From: Flavobacteriaceae bacterium
GTDB taxonomy: Bacteria > Bacteroidota > Bacteroidia > Flavobacteriales > Flavobacteriaceae
Direction of reading: 5' to 3'
Assembly (NCBI GenBank): GCA_947463515.1
Contig: CANHRI010000007.1
Coordinates: 1-64,000 of the forward strand
DNA length: 64,000 nt
The position numbers and the translations under genes are program-made. Positions within the stretch are counted from its first letter, which is position 1, and every line of letters starts with the position of its first letter. Positions 45,843 through 53,531 of the stretch are shown here, piece by piece. Below the pieces are notes generated by a model. It saw only the letters and a program-made list of their open reading frames with translations. It was not told where the DNA came from and searched no databases.

Positions 45843-45850
45843 CAAAGATA
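45843..45850 (-). promoter_or_regulatory. -7 promoter element for greA
   Basis: Minus-strand TATCTTTG, a match to TAnnTTTG, a few bases upstream of the leader terminator. The -33 element is not clear. Confidence 0.4.
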
Positions 45851-45873
45851 TATTTTTTTGATGAATTAATTCC

Positions 45874-45881
45874 TACTTTTG
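45874..45881 (+). promoter_or_regulatory. -7 promoter element for the lipoprotein gene
   Basis: TACTTTTG followed by TTG; about 68 bases before the ATG at 45949. Diverges from the greA promoter. Confidence 0.4.
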
Positions 45882-45948
45882 TTGTGTTGTAGAACGCAAA
45901 TATACGCAAATTGTAGGCGTAAAATCAAGTTAAAATGAATATTTTACC

Positions 45949-46371
45949 ATGAAAAAAGGGATGTACTTACTATGTTTACTCGGGTTGCTTGCCGGTTGCT
46001 CTCGCGAGCAATTCAACAATGAAAATCCGTTTTTACCCAATTATGCGTTTTCCATGAGTTTGGACACGAATTTGGCCAACTACAACCCCCTTCTCTTTGC
46101 TGGAAATAGCATTCGTGTGTTTCCTGTCAACGGGCCAGCCAATGGGGTGATAGTATTTTACACCGGCGCTCAATACAACGCGTTTGACGGCTCCTGTCCC
46201 AACCAAAACATCACCAGCTGCTCGCGTCTCACCCTGTCAGGCTCTAATGCACAGTGCGAATGCGAAGGCGAGAATTACAACCTTTTCACAGGACAAGCGC
46301 CTAACAAACCCTACAGCTTAAAACTGTATCGAGTGCAAGTAGCCGGGAATATCATTACTATTTTCAATTAA
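45949..46371 (+). CDS. Lipoprotein with a degenerate Rieske-like domain
   Basis: 140 residues. Lipoprotein signal MKKGMYLLCLLGLLAGCSRE. The body has the layout of a small Rieske domain (VIVFYTGAQYNAFDGSCPNQ ... CECEGENYNLFTGQAPNKPYSLKLYRVQVAGNIITIFN), but the cluster-binding Cys-x-His pairs are not present (C-P-N and C-E-C-E in their places), so no [2Fe-2S] cluster is expected. Function unknown. Transcribed away from greA. Confidence 0.65.
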   Translation: MKKGMYLLCLLGLLAGCSREQFNNENPFLPNYAFSMSLDTNLANYNPLLFAGNSIRVFPVNGPANGVIVFYTGAQYNAFDGSCPNQNITSCSRLTLSGSNAQCECEGENYNLFTGQAPNKPYSLKLYRVQVAGNIITIFN

Positions 46372-46372
46372 T

Positions 46373-46400
46373 AAAAAAGCCGATTTTCACCGGCTTTTTA
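46373..46400. terminator. Bidirectional terminator between the lipoprotein and TonB receptor genes
   Basis: AAAAAGCCG/CGGCTTTTT stem with an eight-base loop, A-run and T-run on either side, between convergent genes. Confidence 0.88.
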
Positions 46401-46403
46401 TCG

Positions 46404-48524
46404 TTAAAACTGCAAGGTCAATCCTACCAAGAAATTACGCCCCGCCTGTGGATAATAATACGGGAAAATATCCCACATATATCCGTTGGAGACATAGGTC
46501 TTGTCCAAAATATTATTGACCAAACCATTGACCGTAATCGTACGGAAAACCGACTTAGGATTCCATGAGTACGAGACATTAAAGTCGTTGACAAAATAAT
46601 CCGGCAAGCGCGCTTCAGGACGCTCCAAGTTGTTCATGAACTGCTCCCCCACAAACTTACTCAACCAAGTAAGGTGTAAATTCTTCACGGGTTCAAACAG
46701 CAATAAATTGCCTGCAATAAGATTGGGAGAATAAGCAATAGCGGTGTTGCCTACAGCGACTCCATTATTGGTTAAATCGATATTTTGGTTCTGACTTATA
46801 GTAAAATTGGGTTTCCAAATCCACTGCTTAGACAAGGCAATCGTAGCATCAACTTCCAAGCCCAAACGGTAACTTCGCTCGCTGTTGGAACGCACCGGAC
46901 TCCCCACATCGTCAAGAGCTCCGGTCAAAATGAGTTGATCGCGATACAACATGTAGTACACGTTGGCATTGAATTGGACTTTAGACGCTTCATAACGCCA
47001 CCCCAATTCAAAGTCGTTGAGTTTCTCGGGACGTACATTACCTCCTTCATAGTCGGTACGATTGGGTTCGCGGTTGGCTCTCGCATACGAGAAATAAAGA
47101 ATATTTTTGGTATTCACCGCATAATTCACCCCTACTTTGGGATTAAAAAAGTTGAACGTATCGTCGACCAAGGTAGGTTGTACTCCATTGGCTTTGTAAT
47201 TCACCCGACGGTATTGCACATCGCCGTAAACGCTCCATTGCGAAGAAAGATCGTAGGTCGCTTTGGCAAAAACATTCCCATCGGTTTTGATTCCGTAGTC
47301 ATTGTAGTATTCATCCCCCAACTCCGATGTCGAGGCAAAACGCGCCCAAATCACGCGACCGAAATGCAAACCTTCATATTTGTTCCATCCCCCACCGAGA
47401 ATCAAGTCAAACTTGTCCTTTTTATAATTGGCTGAAAAGGTTGTTCCATAAAAATCATTGTCCAACCATTTCTGACGAATCAAATCCGTACTGGTTTGTC
47501 CCGCTACAGGAGCGAGTCCGTACTCGGCAAAATCGGCATCTTCTTTGTAATTTTCAAAATACCCTTTTCCTTTGGTGTAATGCAAGGCAACGTTGGTACT
47601 CCAGTGGTCATTCCAGCGCTCACTCCAATGCAATTGCGCATGATCTTGCTGGTAATTATCGGTTTCATTGTCATAAAAACGGGTATTCCCAAATTCGTCG
47701 GTAAAAATCCCTGCCGAATTGAAAGTACGATCAACCGCCAATGTAGGTCCATCAATACCATTCCACGACTGATAGGTACGTTCGCGTCCACCAAACACCA
47801 ACCCTTTGATTAAAGTTGTTTTTCCTACATAGGTCCCTTGCAAGAAATACGATTTCAGGTCGGCACTAGCGCGGTCAACATAACCGTCGGAGGCAATTTG
47901 CGAAAGCCGCCCTGCAATTTCAAAACGGTCATTCATTAATCCTGTACTGAATTTAACCGTGTGTTTGCGGGCGTTAAAACTCCCAAACGAGTTGGCAATT
48001 TCTCCCGTTCCTTTTTTGGAATACGAATCGGTAAGCAGATTCAAACTCGCTCCGAAGGCTCCAGCCCCATTGGTCGAGGTACCGACCCCACGTTGCAATT
48101 GCATACTTTGAACCGACGAGGCAAAATCGGGCATGTTTACCCAAAAGGTGCCGTGACTTTCGGAGTCGTTATAGGGAATCCCGTTGATGGTTACATTCAC
48201 ACGAGTCGCATCGGTACCCCGAACGCGTATACCCGTGTACCCAAAACCATTTCCAGCATCGGAAGTGGTCACTACCGAGGGCATATAATTCATCAAAATA
48301 GGAATGTCCTGCCCCAAATTGCGACTGGCAATGTCTTTTTGGGTAAGGTTGCTAAAGGTGACCGGTGTTTTTTTGTTCACACGGACAGCTTTGACCAACA
48401 CTTCATCCAGTTGGTTGACTTGGGTGGAGTCGTTGGACTTTTGCTGGGCACTTAGCCACAGCGGACCGAGAAATAGCGTCAGAAAGACCGAAGCTTTCAA
48501 GGATTTAACATAGGAATTTTCCAT
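46404..48524 (-). CDS. TonB-dependent outer membrane receptor, probably for thiamine or a precursor
   Basis: 706 residues. Signal peptide (LKASVFLTLFLGPLWLSAQQ), TonB box and plug domain (QLDEVLVKAVRVNKKTPVTFSNLTQKDIASRNLGQDIPILMNYMPSVVTTSDAGNGFGYTGIRVRGTD), then a 22-stranded barrel-type C-terminus ending in AGRNFLVGLTLQF with a terminal Phe. The TPP riboswitch directly upstream points to a thiamine-related substrate, in line with thiamine receptors described in Bacteroidota. It is transcribed alone from its own promoter. Confidence 0.9.
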   Translation of the reverse strand: MENSYVKSLKASVFLTLFLGPLWLSAQQKSNDSTQVNQLDEVLVKAVRVNKKTPVTFSNLTQKDIASRNLGQDIPILMNYMPSVVTTSDAGNGFGYTGIRVRGTDATRVNVTINGIPYNDSESHGTFWVNMPDFASSVQSMQLQRGVGTSTNGAGAFGASLNLLTDSYSKKGTGEIANSFGSFNARKHTVKFSTGLMNDRFEIAGRLSQIASDGYVDRASADLKSYFLQGTYVGKTTLIKGLVFGGRERTYQSWNGIDGPTLAVDRTFNSAGIFTDEFGNTRFYDNETDNYQQDHAQLHWSERWNDHWSTNVALHYTKGKGYFENYKEDADFAEYGLAPVAGQTSTDLIRQKWLDNDFYGTTFSANYKKDKFDLILGGGWNKYEGLHFGRVIWARFASTSELGDEYYNDYGIKTDGNVFAKATYDLSSQWSVYGDVQYRRVNYKANGVQPTLVDDTFNFFNPKVGVNYAVNTKNILYFSYARANREPNRTDYEGGNVRPEKLNDFELGWRYEASKVQFNANVYYMLYRDQLILTGALDDVGSPVRSNSERSYRLGLEVDATIALSKQWIWKPNFTISQNQNIDLTNNGVAVGNTAIAYSPNLIAGNLLLFEPVKNLHLTWLSKFVGEQFMNNLERPEARLPDYFVNDFNVSYSWNPKSVFRTITVNGLVNNILDKTYVSNGYMWDIFPYYYPQAGRNFLVGLTLQF

Positions 48525-48631
48525 TCGTAAAAAAGGTTTACGAATAACTGGGGTACATTATTCTTTGGTTAAAAAATGATTGTACTGGCCCGACATAGGC
48601 GAAGGCGCGCTTCTTCTACCGCTGTCTTTTT

Positions 48632-48709
48632 TTCCTTGGCAGCATTACCTGCCCAGGTTCAATGGGTATGATCTCAGCTCGTAATTTTGAGCACCCCGAT
48701 GAGACGATG
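48632..48709 (-). promoter_or_regulatory. TPP (thiamine pyrophosphate) riboswitch
   Basis: Minus strand carries the THI-box core: CATCGGGGTGCTC, then GCTGAGATCATACCC, TTGAACCTG, GGTAATGCTGCCAAGGAA. These are the conserved pyrimidine- and pyrophosphate-binding segments in the right order and spacing. It controls the TonB receptor that starts at 48524; binding of TPP should switch it off. Confidence 0.95.
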
Positions 48710-48742
48710 CAAAGGTAAATTAATTTCTCGGGGAATTGCAAA
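48710..48742 (-). promoter_or_regulatory. Promoter of the TPP riboswitch/TonB receptor transcript
   Basis: Minus-strand TTTG (48742-48739) and TACCTTTG (48717-48710) with 21 bases between; the riboswitch starts right after. Shows that the receptor is transcribed independently of arfB upstream. Confidence 0.6.
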
Positions 48743-48750
48743 CCCTTTTT

Positions 48751-49152
48751 TTAAAAATTCGGCTTGCGACGATTTTGCTTGATTTCGGATTTGGATTTTT
48801 TGGCCGCCAAGCGTTCCATTTTGACACTGAAAGGGATGTTTGTCGCCTTACGAGGCTTGGGCACTTCAAGAGCTTGTGCCACCAATCGTAAGAGTTTTTT
48901 CTCGGCATTGGTTCGGTTTTTCAACTGGCTACGATCGGCTTCTGAGGTGATTTGCAACCAACCCTCGTTGGAAATTCGAGAAGCCAATTTTTCAAGAATA
49001 CGAACTTTTTCCTGAACATCAACCGCTTTAGAGGCTTGAACATCCCAAATCAACACGGCTTTGGAGGCCACTTTATTGACGTTTTGACCGCCAGCACCGC
49101 TGCTGCGTACCGCTTTAAATTGGAGTTCGGCTAGGAGTTGTGTCGCATTCAT
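48751..49152 (-). CDS. arfB: Alternative ribosome-rescue factor (ArfB/YaeJ)
   Basis: 133 residues: catalytic GGQ loop in FKAVRSSGAGGQNVNKVASKAVLIWDV and a basic C-terminal tail (KPRKATNIPFSVKMERLAAKKSKSEIKQNRRKPNF) that enters the empty mRNA channel. Hydrolyses peptidyl-tRNA on stalled ribosomes. Start overlaps the DUF4301 stop by 4 bases (ATGA), so it is translationally coupled. Confidence 0.95.
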   Translation of the reverse strand: MNATQLLAELQFKAVRSSGAGGQNVNKVASKAVLIWDVQASKAVDVQEKVRILEKLASRISNEGWLQITSEADRSQLKNRTNAEKKLLRLVAQALEVPKPRKATNIPFSVKMERLAAKKSKSEIKQNRRKPNF

Positions 49153-51272
49153 GAGCGGGGTTGATGGGCTGGTTTTAGTAAATCATTGACCGTTTTTACA
49201 GGATTAAAGGTTTCTAGAGGAACTTCCACAAAAAGGGTAATCCATTTGGCCATAGCGCCGTTCCACAACCCAGGCAATTCAAAGGCTTTCAGCGGACGAC
49301 CATCTTTGTTTTTCTCGACAATAAATCCGGTATGCGGATCCACAAATCGGGTTAGGTCAAAATTGCGCCCTTGAAAATCACGAATGCCACACACCAAGTC
49401 CACAGGGTTGAAATGGGTTGCTTGCTCCATAATGAAGCGCTGGTTTTTTTCAATTTGTGACGACTCTATGATTTGCAAAAACACACGTCCTTTCTGATCG
49501 CGTACCCAAAAAGGACCTCCCCCAGGTTCGCCTTCATTTTTAACCATCCCGCAAACTCGAATGGGTCGGTTGAGTGCTTCCATTAAATACTCAATCTTGC
49601 TTTCGCGGGTATATTTGGGGAAGTCTTCGCTGATTTCCATGAGCAGTTTCTGACTCACAAACTGGGCGATTTCATGGAGCATCTCGATGGTTACCTGATC
49701 TTGATGCAAGTATTTTAAATAGCGGAAAACGGTTTCTTGCACTTGCAATAAAATTCCCCCAAGAGCTTTTTTGTACAAAGCGATTTGGGTGGTGTAATTG
49801 TGCGCTACGTTGTCAATATTTTTTACAAAAACAATATCGGCGTTCAAGCAATTCATGTTTTGAATTAGTGCACCGTGCCCCCCAGGACGAAATACGATAG
49901 CATCATGCTTGTCGCGAAAGGGTTTTCCATCAGGGGTAAGGGCAATAACGTCGGTCGCTTTATCTTGGTAGGAATAGTTCACTTGAATGAATACCTCATG
50001 GGTCGCTTCAATTTTCGGCTTAACCGTTTCTACAATAGATTCAAATTGAGACTGATACTCCTCCGATACGGTAAAATGCACTTTTGATTTTCCATCAGCA
50101 TGGGCATAGAGCGCACACTCCAACAAATGTTCTTCAATAGGCGTAATACTTGCTCCGCCCTGTTGATGAAAAGGCAACACCCCTTTGGGTTTATTGGCAA
50201 AATCAAATTGCGGCGCCGTCATCAAGGTTTTAATAAAATAATAATGCTTCTCGTCGGTTGATAGAGAGTTAAAACTCGGGTACAAAGTTCGTGTCGTTTC
50301 AGTAACTTCCTTGAAAAAAGGGAATTTCTCAAGCGCGATTAAAAACAGGGCTAAGTCTTTATTTTTCGCGTGGTTGATGTAGGAGTTAATGGTATCCTTC
50401 CCGGGTTTAAAATCGTGCAAAAACTCGTTTAAGAATTTAAACATACGACTCGCAGCACCCGAGGCGGGAACGAATTTTTTAAGGCAATAGGTTTCTTTTT
50501 TTTGGTCAAAATACGTAGCGTAATACCGTGCTTCCTCTTCCGACAAGGCTTGAATGCCATCATCGATCGTGGCAGCGCGTTCCAATTGAATCTTGGGCAA
50601 GCCATTTTTTAGGATAGAAAATTGGTAGCGCAAGACATCCCAATCCATGTTTCGGGCTTGAATTTGCAAAAAGTCATGGGAAGTAAAGCCCCATAGTAAC
50701 GCTTTTTCCAGATCCAAAATCAGTTGCTTTACTAGGGCAACACGCGTAGTTATATCGCCACTAAGTTTGATATATGGTTTTTGATAGCGAATGAGTTGCT
50801 CTTCAAAAAACTGCAATGTTTCGGCGCGGTTATGGGGACGATCGCGGAGGTCATCGGGTTCCCAAGGCACGTCGATGTCGGTGAGAAAAATAAGGTCGTA
50901 TTTATGTTTTTTTGCCGCTTTTTCCAGCATGGGGTCTACGGCGCCATAGTACAATTCTCCAAACGCTTTGGTGACCAAAACCGTGGTATCACAAAACAAA
51001 AAACGGCGGGCTTCTTGCAATTTTTGATTCTCCAACTGGGTTTGTCCCACAGCAATGGGCAACAAATCATCAGGCTGACATAGTTCCCCTTTTTCATCCC
51101 ATTTTTCTTGCAGGTAATCCCGTGCAAATTCAGGAGCCCAAACGGTATCAAAATCGGCCGCCAACTGCCGAGCAAGAGTCGTTTTACCGGTTGATTCGGG
51201 ACCATAAAAAGCAATGCGTAAAACCGATTTCTCTAAGTTGAGGAGGGAGTATTGTTTAAGATTTTCTTCCAT
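49149..51272 (-). CDS. NadR-like kinase fused to DUF4301
   Basis: 707 residues from ATG 51272; the track start at 51392 lies inside pnuC. Residues 18-185: P-loop kinase of the NadR/AAA_28 type (RIAFYGPESTGKTTLARQLA, FARDYL, DTTVLVTKAFGELYYG, FLTDIDVPWEPDDLRDRPHNR). From about residue 195: DUF4301 (FTSHDFLQIQARNMDWDVLRYQFSILKNGLPKIQLERAATIDDGIQ ... FVPASGAASRMFKFLNEFL ... RPGGHGALIQNMNCLNADIVFVKNIDNVAH). As far as I know the two are usually separate genes. The fusion and the neighbouring PnuC transporter suggest that DUF4301 acts on the phosphorylated product of an imported vitamin-like compound. Confidence 0.85.
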   Translation of the reverse strand: MEENLKQYSLLNLEKSVLRIAFYGPESTGKTTLARQLAADFDTVWAPEFARDYLQEKWDEKGELCQPDDLLPIAVGQTQLENQKLQEARRFLFCDTTVLVTKAFGELYYGAVDPMLEKAAKKHKYDLIFLTDIDVPWEPDDLRDRPHNRAETLQFFEEQLIRYQKPYIKLSGDITTRVALVKQLILDLEKALLWGFTSHDFLQIQARNMDWDVLRYQFSILKNGLPKIQLERAATIDDGIQALSEEEARYYATYFDQKKETYCLKKFVPASGAASRMFKFLNEFLHDFKPGKDTINSYINHAKNKDLALFLIALEKFPFFKEVTETTRTLYPSFNSLSTDEKHYYFIKTLMTAPQFDFANKPKGVLPFHQQGGASITPIEEHLLECALYAHADGKSKVHFTVSEEYQSQFESIVETVKPKIEATHEVFIQVNYSYQDKATDVIALTPDGKPFRDKHDAIVFRPGGHGALIQNMNCLNADIVFVKNIDNVAHNYTTQIALYKKALGGILLQVQETVFRYLKYLHQDQVTIEMLHEIAQFVSQKLLMEISEDFPKYTRESKIEYLMEALNRPIRVCGMVKNEGEPGGGPFWVRDQKGRVFLQIIESSQIEKNQRFIMEQATHFNPVDLVCGIRDFQGRNFDLTRFVDPHTGFIVEKNKDGRPLKAFELPGLWNGAMAKWITLFVEVPLETFNPVKTVNDLLKPAHQPRS

Positions 51273-51853
51273 TCGATGTAGGCTAAAACGGCCAAAACCG
51301 TGAATAGTAAATATTGTAAGGAGAGCATACCGAGTCCGCGGTAGGCAAACAAGGGTACAGCGATGCAATCTCCAATAATCCAAAGGGTCCAATTTTCAAT
51401 TTTTTTTAACGCCATGTACCACATCGCGGTAAAAAATAACCCTGAAGTAAAAATATCAATATAATTGGGAATTTCAAGGGTATAATCAAAAATTTGGTAG
51501 ACGCCATAGGTAACCAAAAGCGTGAAAACAAACAATCCGATACCGATGATTTTCTCGTTAACGGTGGTGCGTGAAATGGGCAATGGACCCGAGATAGTAC
51601 CCTTAGACCAGCGGTACCAGCCGTAAACACTCATGATGGAGTAATAGACATTGATGGTCATGTCACCGAAATACTGCGCTTGGTACAACAAATAGACGGT
51701 GATAACGGTAGAAATGAGTCCGGTGGGGTACACCCAAATATTTTCCTTCTTCGCAAAATACACGCTCAAAATACCGCTGACAAAAGCCAAAAACTCCAAA
51801 GTAATTTGGAGTGCCGAGGCATTTTCATACGCTTTTAAAAAGAAATCGAACAT
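51233..51853 (-). CDS. pnuC: PnuC family transporter (nicotinamide riboside or thiamine)
   Basis: 206 residues, seven membrane segments: LEFLAFVSGILSVYFAKKENIWVYPTGLISTVITVYLLYQAQYFGDMTINVYYSIMSVYGWYRWSKG is the family signature (YPTG and YGWYRW motifs). PnuC proteins move nicotinamide riboside, PnuT relatives thiamine. The partner NadR-like kinase fits either (vitamin trapping by phosphorylation). Its 3' end overlaps the kinase-DUF4301 gene by 40 bases. No TPP riboswitch precedes it. Confidence 0.9.
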   Translation of the reverse strand: MFDFFLKAYENASALQITLEFLAFVSGILSVYFAKKENIWVYPTGLISTVITVYLLYQAQYFGDMTINVYYSIMSVYGWYRWSKGTISGPLPISRTTVNEKIIGIGLFVFTLLVTYGVYQIFDYTLEIPNYIDIFTSGLFFTAMWYMALKKIENWTLWIIGDCIAVPLFAYRGLGMLSLQYLLFTVLAVLAYIEWKKILNNTPSST

Positions 51854-51930
51854 AGTTTTGGGTTGGAGGGTAAAAGTACGGATTCTCCACAGAAAACGAA
51901 GTTATGCTTTTGTAAAATGACCGTTTGAAT

Positions 51931-52647
51931 TTATAAGGCTTTAAAAAAATGGGGATTTTCCTCAAAGGCGGTTCCAATCACCACCATAGTAGCGCCTGCT
52001 TGGTGGGCCGCCTGAATTTGGGAAAAGGAACGAATACCGCCCCCTACAATTAACGGTATCGCTAAGGTTTGGGCTACCGTGGTAATCATTTCGAGCGGCA
52101 CAGCGTGTTGCGCCCCACTCCCCGCTTCCAAATAAATCAGTTTTTTACCCAAGAGTTGGCCCGCGAGTGCAGTCATTGCTGCGTGTTGGGGATTATTTCG
52201 CGCCAAAGGTAGCGTACCACTCACGCGTTGCACAGCGGTTTCGGCACCGCTTTCAATGAGGAGATAGCCGGTAGGCAGAATTTCTAAATTGGAATGGTGC
52301 AACAGTGGCGCGGCTTTTACTTGTTGTTCAATTAAGTACTCGGGGTTGCGGCCGGAGAGCAGCGATAAAAACAAAATTCCGTCGGCGGCTTCGGTGATTT
52401 GGGCATAATCGCCCGGAAATAAGAGTACGGGTAAACCCGATGTTTTTTTGAGTTGGAGCACCAATTCCTCCAAATGCGGCCCTTGAAATGTGCTGCCGCC
52501 CACGAGCAAATGCGTCACGGGCGTTTCCTTTAACTGCGCGCACAACGCAACGGCTTGATCGGGTTGGGTTTTCTCGGGATCAATGAGTACCGCCAACAAG
52601 CGCTGTTGGTTTTGGTAGGCCGTAAAAAGGGAGTCGTATACCTTCAT
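51931..52647 (-). CDS. Geranylgeranylglyceryl/heptaprenylglyceryl phosphate synthase
   Basis: 238 residues, TIM-barrel PcrB/GGGP synthase family: LLAVLIDPEKTQPDQAVAL, HLLVGGSTFQG, LPVLLFPGDYAQI, ADGILFLSLLSGRNPEYLIEQQ, LIYLEAGSGAQHAVP and IPLIVGGGIRSFSQIQAAHQAGATMVVIGTAFEENP. Makes the ether link between glycerol-1-phosphate and a polyprenyl chain; bacterial members of this group occur in Bacteroidota. Start overlaps the PPTase stop by one base. Confidence 0.93.
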   Translation of the reverse strand: MKVYDSLFTAYQNQQRLLAVLIDPEKTQPDQAVALCAQLKETPVTHLLVGGSTFQGPHLEELVLQLKKTSGLPVLLFPGDYAQITEAADGILFLSLLSGRNPEYLIEQQVKAAPLLHHSNLEILPTGYLLIESGAETAVQRVSGTLPLARNNPQHAAMTALAGQLLGKKLIYLEAGSGAQHAVPLEMITTVAQTLAIPLIVGGGIRSFSQIQAAHQAGATMVVIGTAFEENPHFFKAL

Positions 52648-53276
52648 TAGGATTCAAAAACGCACACAAAGATATAGTCTTCGCGTTGAATAAATTGTAC
52701 CGGGAATAATTCCGTTCGGTGCTTAAAGTCCAAACGCGCCACCGTGGCTCCCTCGGCAGGATCAAAGGGTTGCTCACTGATATGGCTAGGGTAACTGATG
52801 CCTTTTTCGTTTTTGATTTTGAACACCGCTTCTTTGATACTCCAAATGATGGTGGCTTTTTGGAGTTGTTCGGCAAGCGACAAGCCTGATAGGTGCGTAT
52901 CAACATCCATAAAACGGGGGGCTATTTTGAGGACTTTAGGCCGCATCGCTTCAACGTCGAGACCGAGGTTTTCGTTACTGATGGCTACCGCAGCAAACCC
53001 ATGGGAATGGGAAATCGAAACATATTGCCCGTGAGACAAATGGGGTTTTCCACTGGTATCGTAACTGAGATCTGCATCGGAAAATCCGAGGTGCTGCAAC
53101 AAATGCCGCACGGCTAGGAATCCTTTTTGGTGAACTTCCGATTTGAGTTTGTGTAACCGAATCAAGGAATGATCCTGTAGGGGAACTCCGGCAATCAAAC
53201 TGTCTAAGGGCTCCTCAATTTTCCAGAGGTGCAATTGGGTTTGGGGACGGATGGGTATGGTTTCGTAAAATGGCAT
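52647..53276 (-). CDS. 4'-phosphopantetheinyl transferase superfamily protein
   Basis: 209 residues from ATG 53276; the track start at 53381 is a TTG. Sfp/AcpS-type motifs: GKPHLSHGQYVSISHSHGFAAVAISNENLGLDVEAMRPKV and IIWSIKEAVFKIKNEKGISY (Asp/Glu metal ligands in LGLDVE and WSIKEA). Transfers the phosphopantetheine arm from CoA to a carrier protein. Translationally coupled to GGGP synthase. Confidence 0.9.
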   Translation of the reverse strand: MPFYETIPIRPQTQLHLWKIEEPLDSLIAGVPLQDHSLIRLHKLKSEVHQKGFLAVRHLLQHLGFSDADLSYDTSGKPHLSHGQYVSISHSHGFAAVAISNENLGLDVEAMRPKVLKIAPRFMDVDTHLSGLSLAEQLQKATIIWSIKEAVFKIKNEKGISYPSHISEQPFDPAEGATVARLDFKHRTELFPVQFIQREDYIFVCVFES

Positions 53277-53489
53277 TTGTGCAGTATATCCTAGCCCCGA
53301 TAGTAGTGGAAATCCTTTTTGGGGTGGGAGTAACGGCGTGAATTCGATACCTTTGACCTCATCACCCCAAAAAGATTGCAACGGATAGCGGGAAATAGCT
53401 CCTTATTATTTTTCTGATTATTAGCGGGTTAAATCGGATTAACGATTCATAAAATTACATTAAAGTTTTTTATTTCGAAACTTAGTTTG

Positions 53490-53497
53490 TAATTTTG
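53490..53497 (+). promoter_or_regulatory. -7 promoter element for ahcY
   Basis: TAATTTTG followed by CAC, 35 bases before the ahcY ATG; matches TAnnTTTG. The 255-base gap between the PPTase and ahcY starts holds nothing else recognisable. Confidence 0.5.
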
Positions 53498-53531
53498 CAC
53501 CCTCAAATATAAACACAAATATACACAATAC

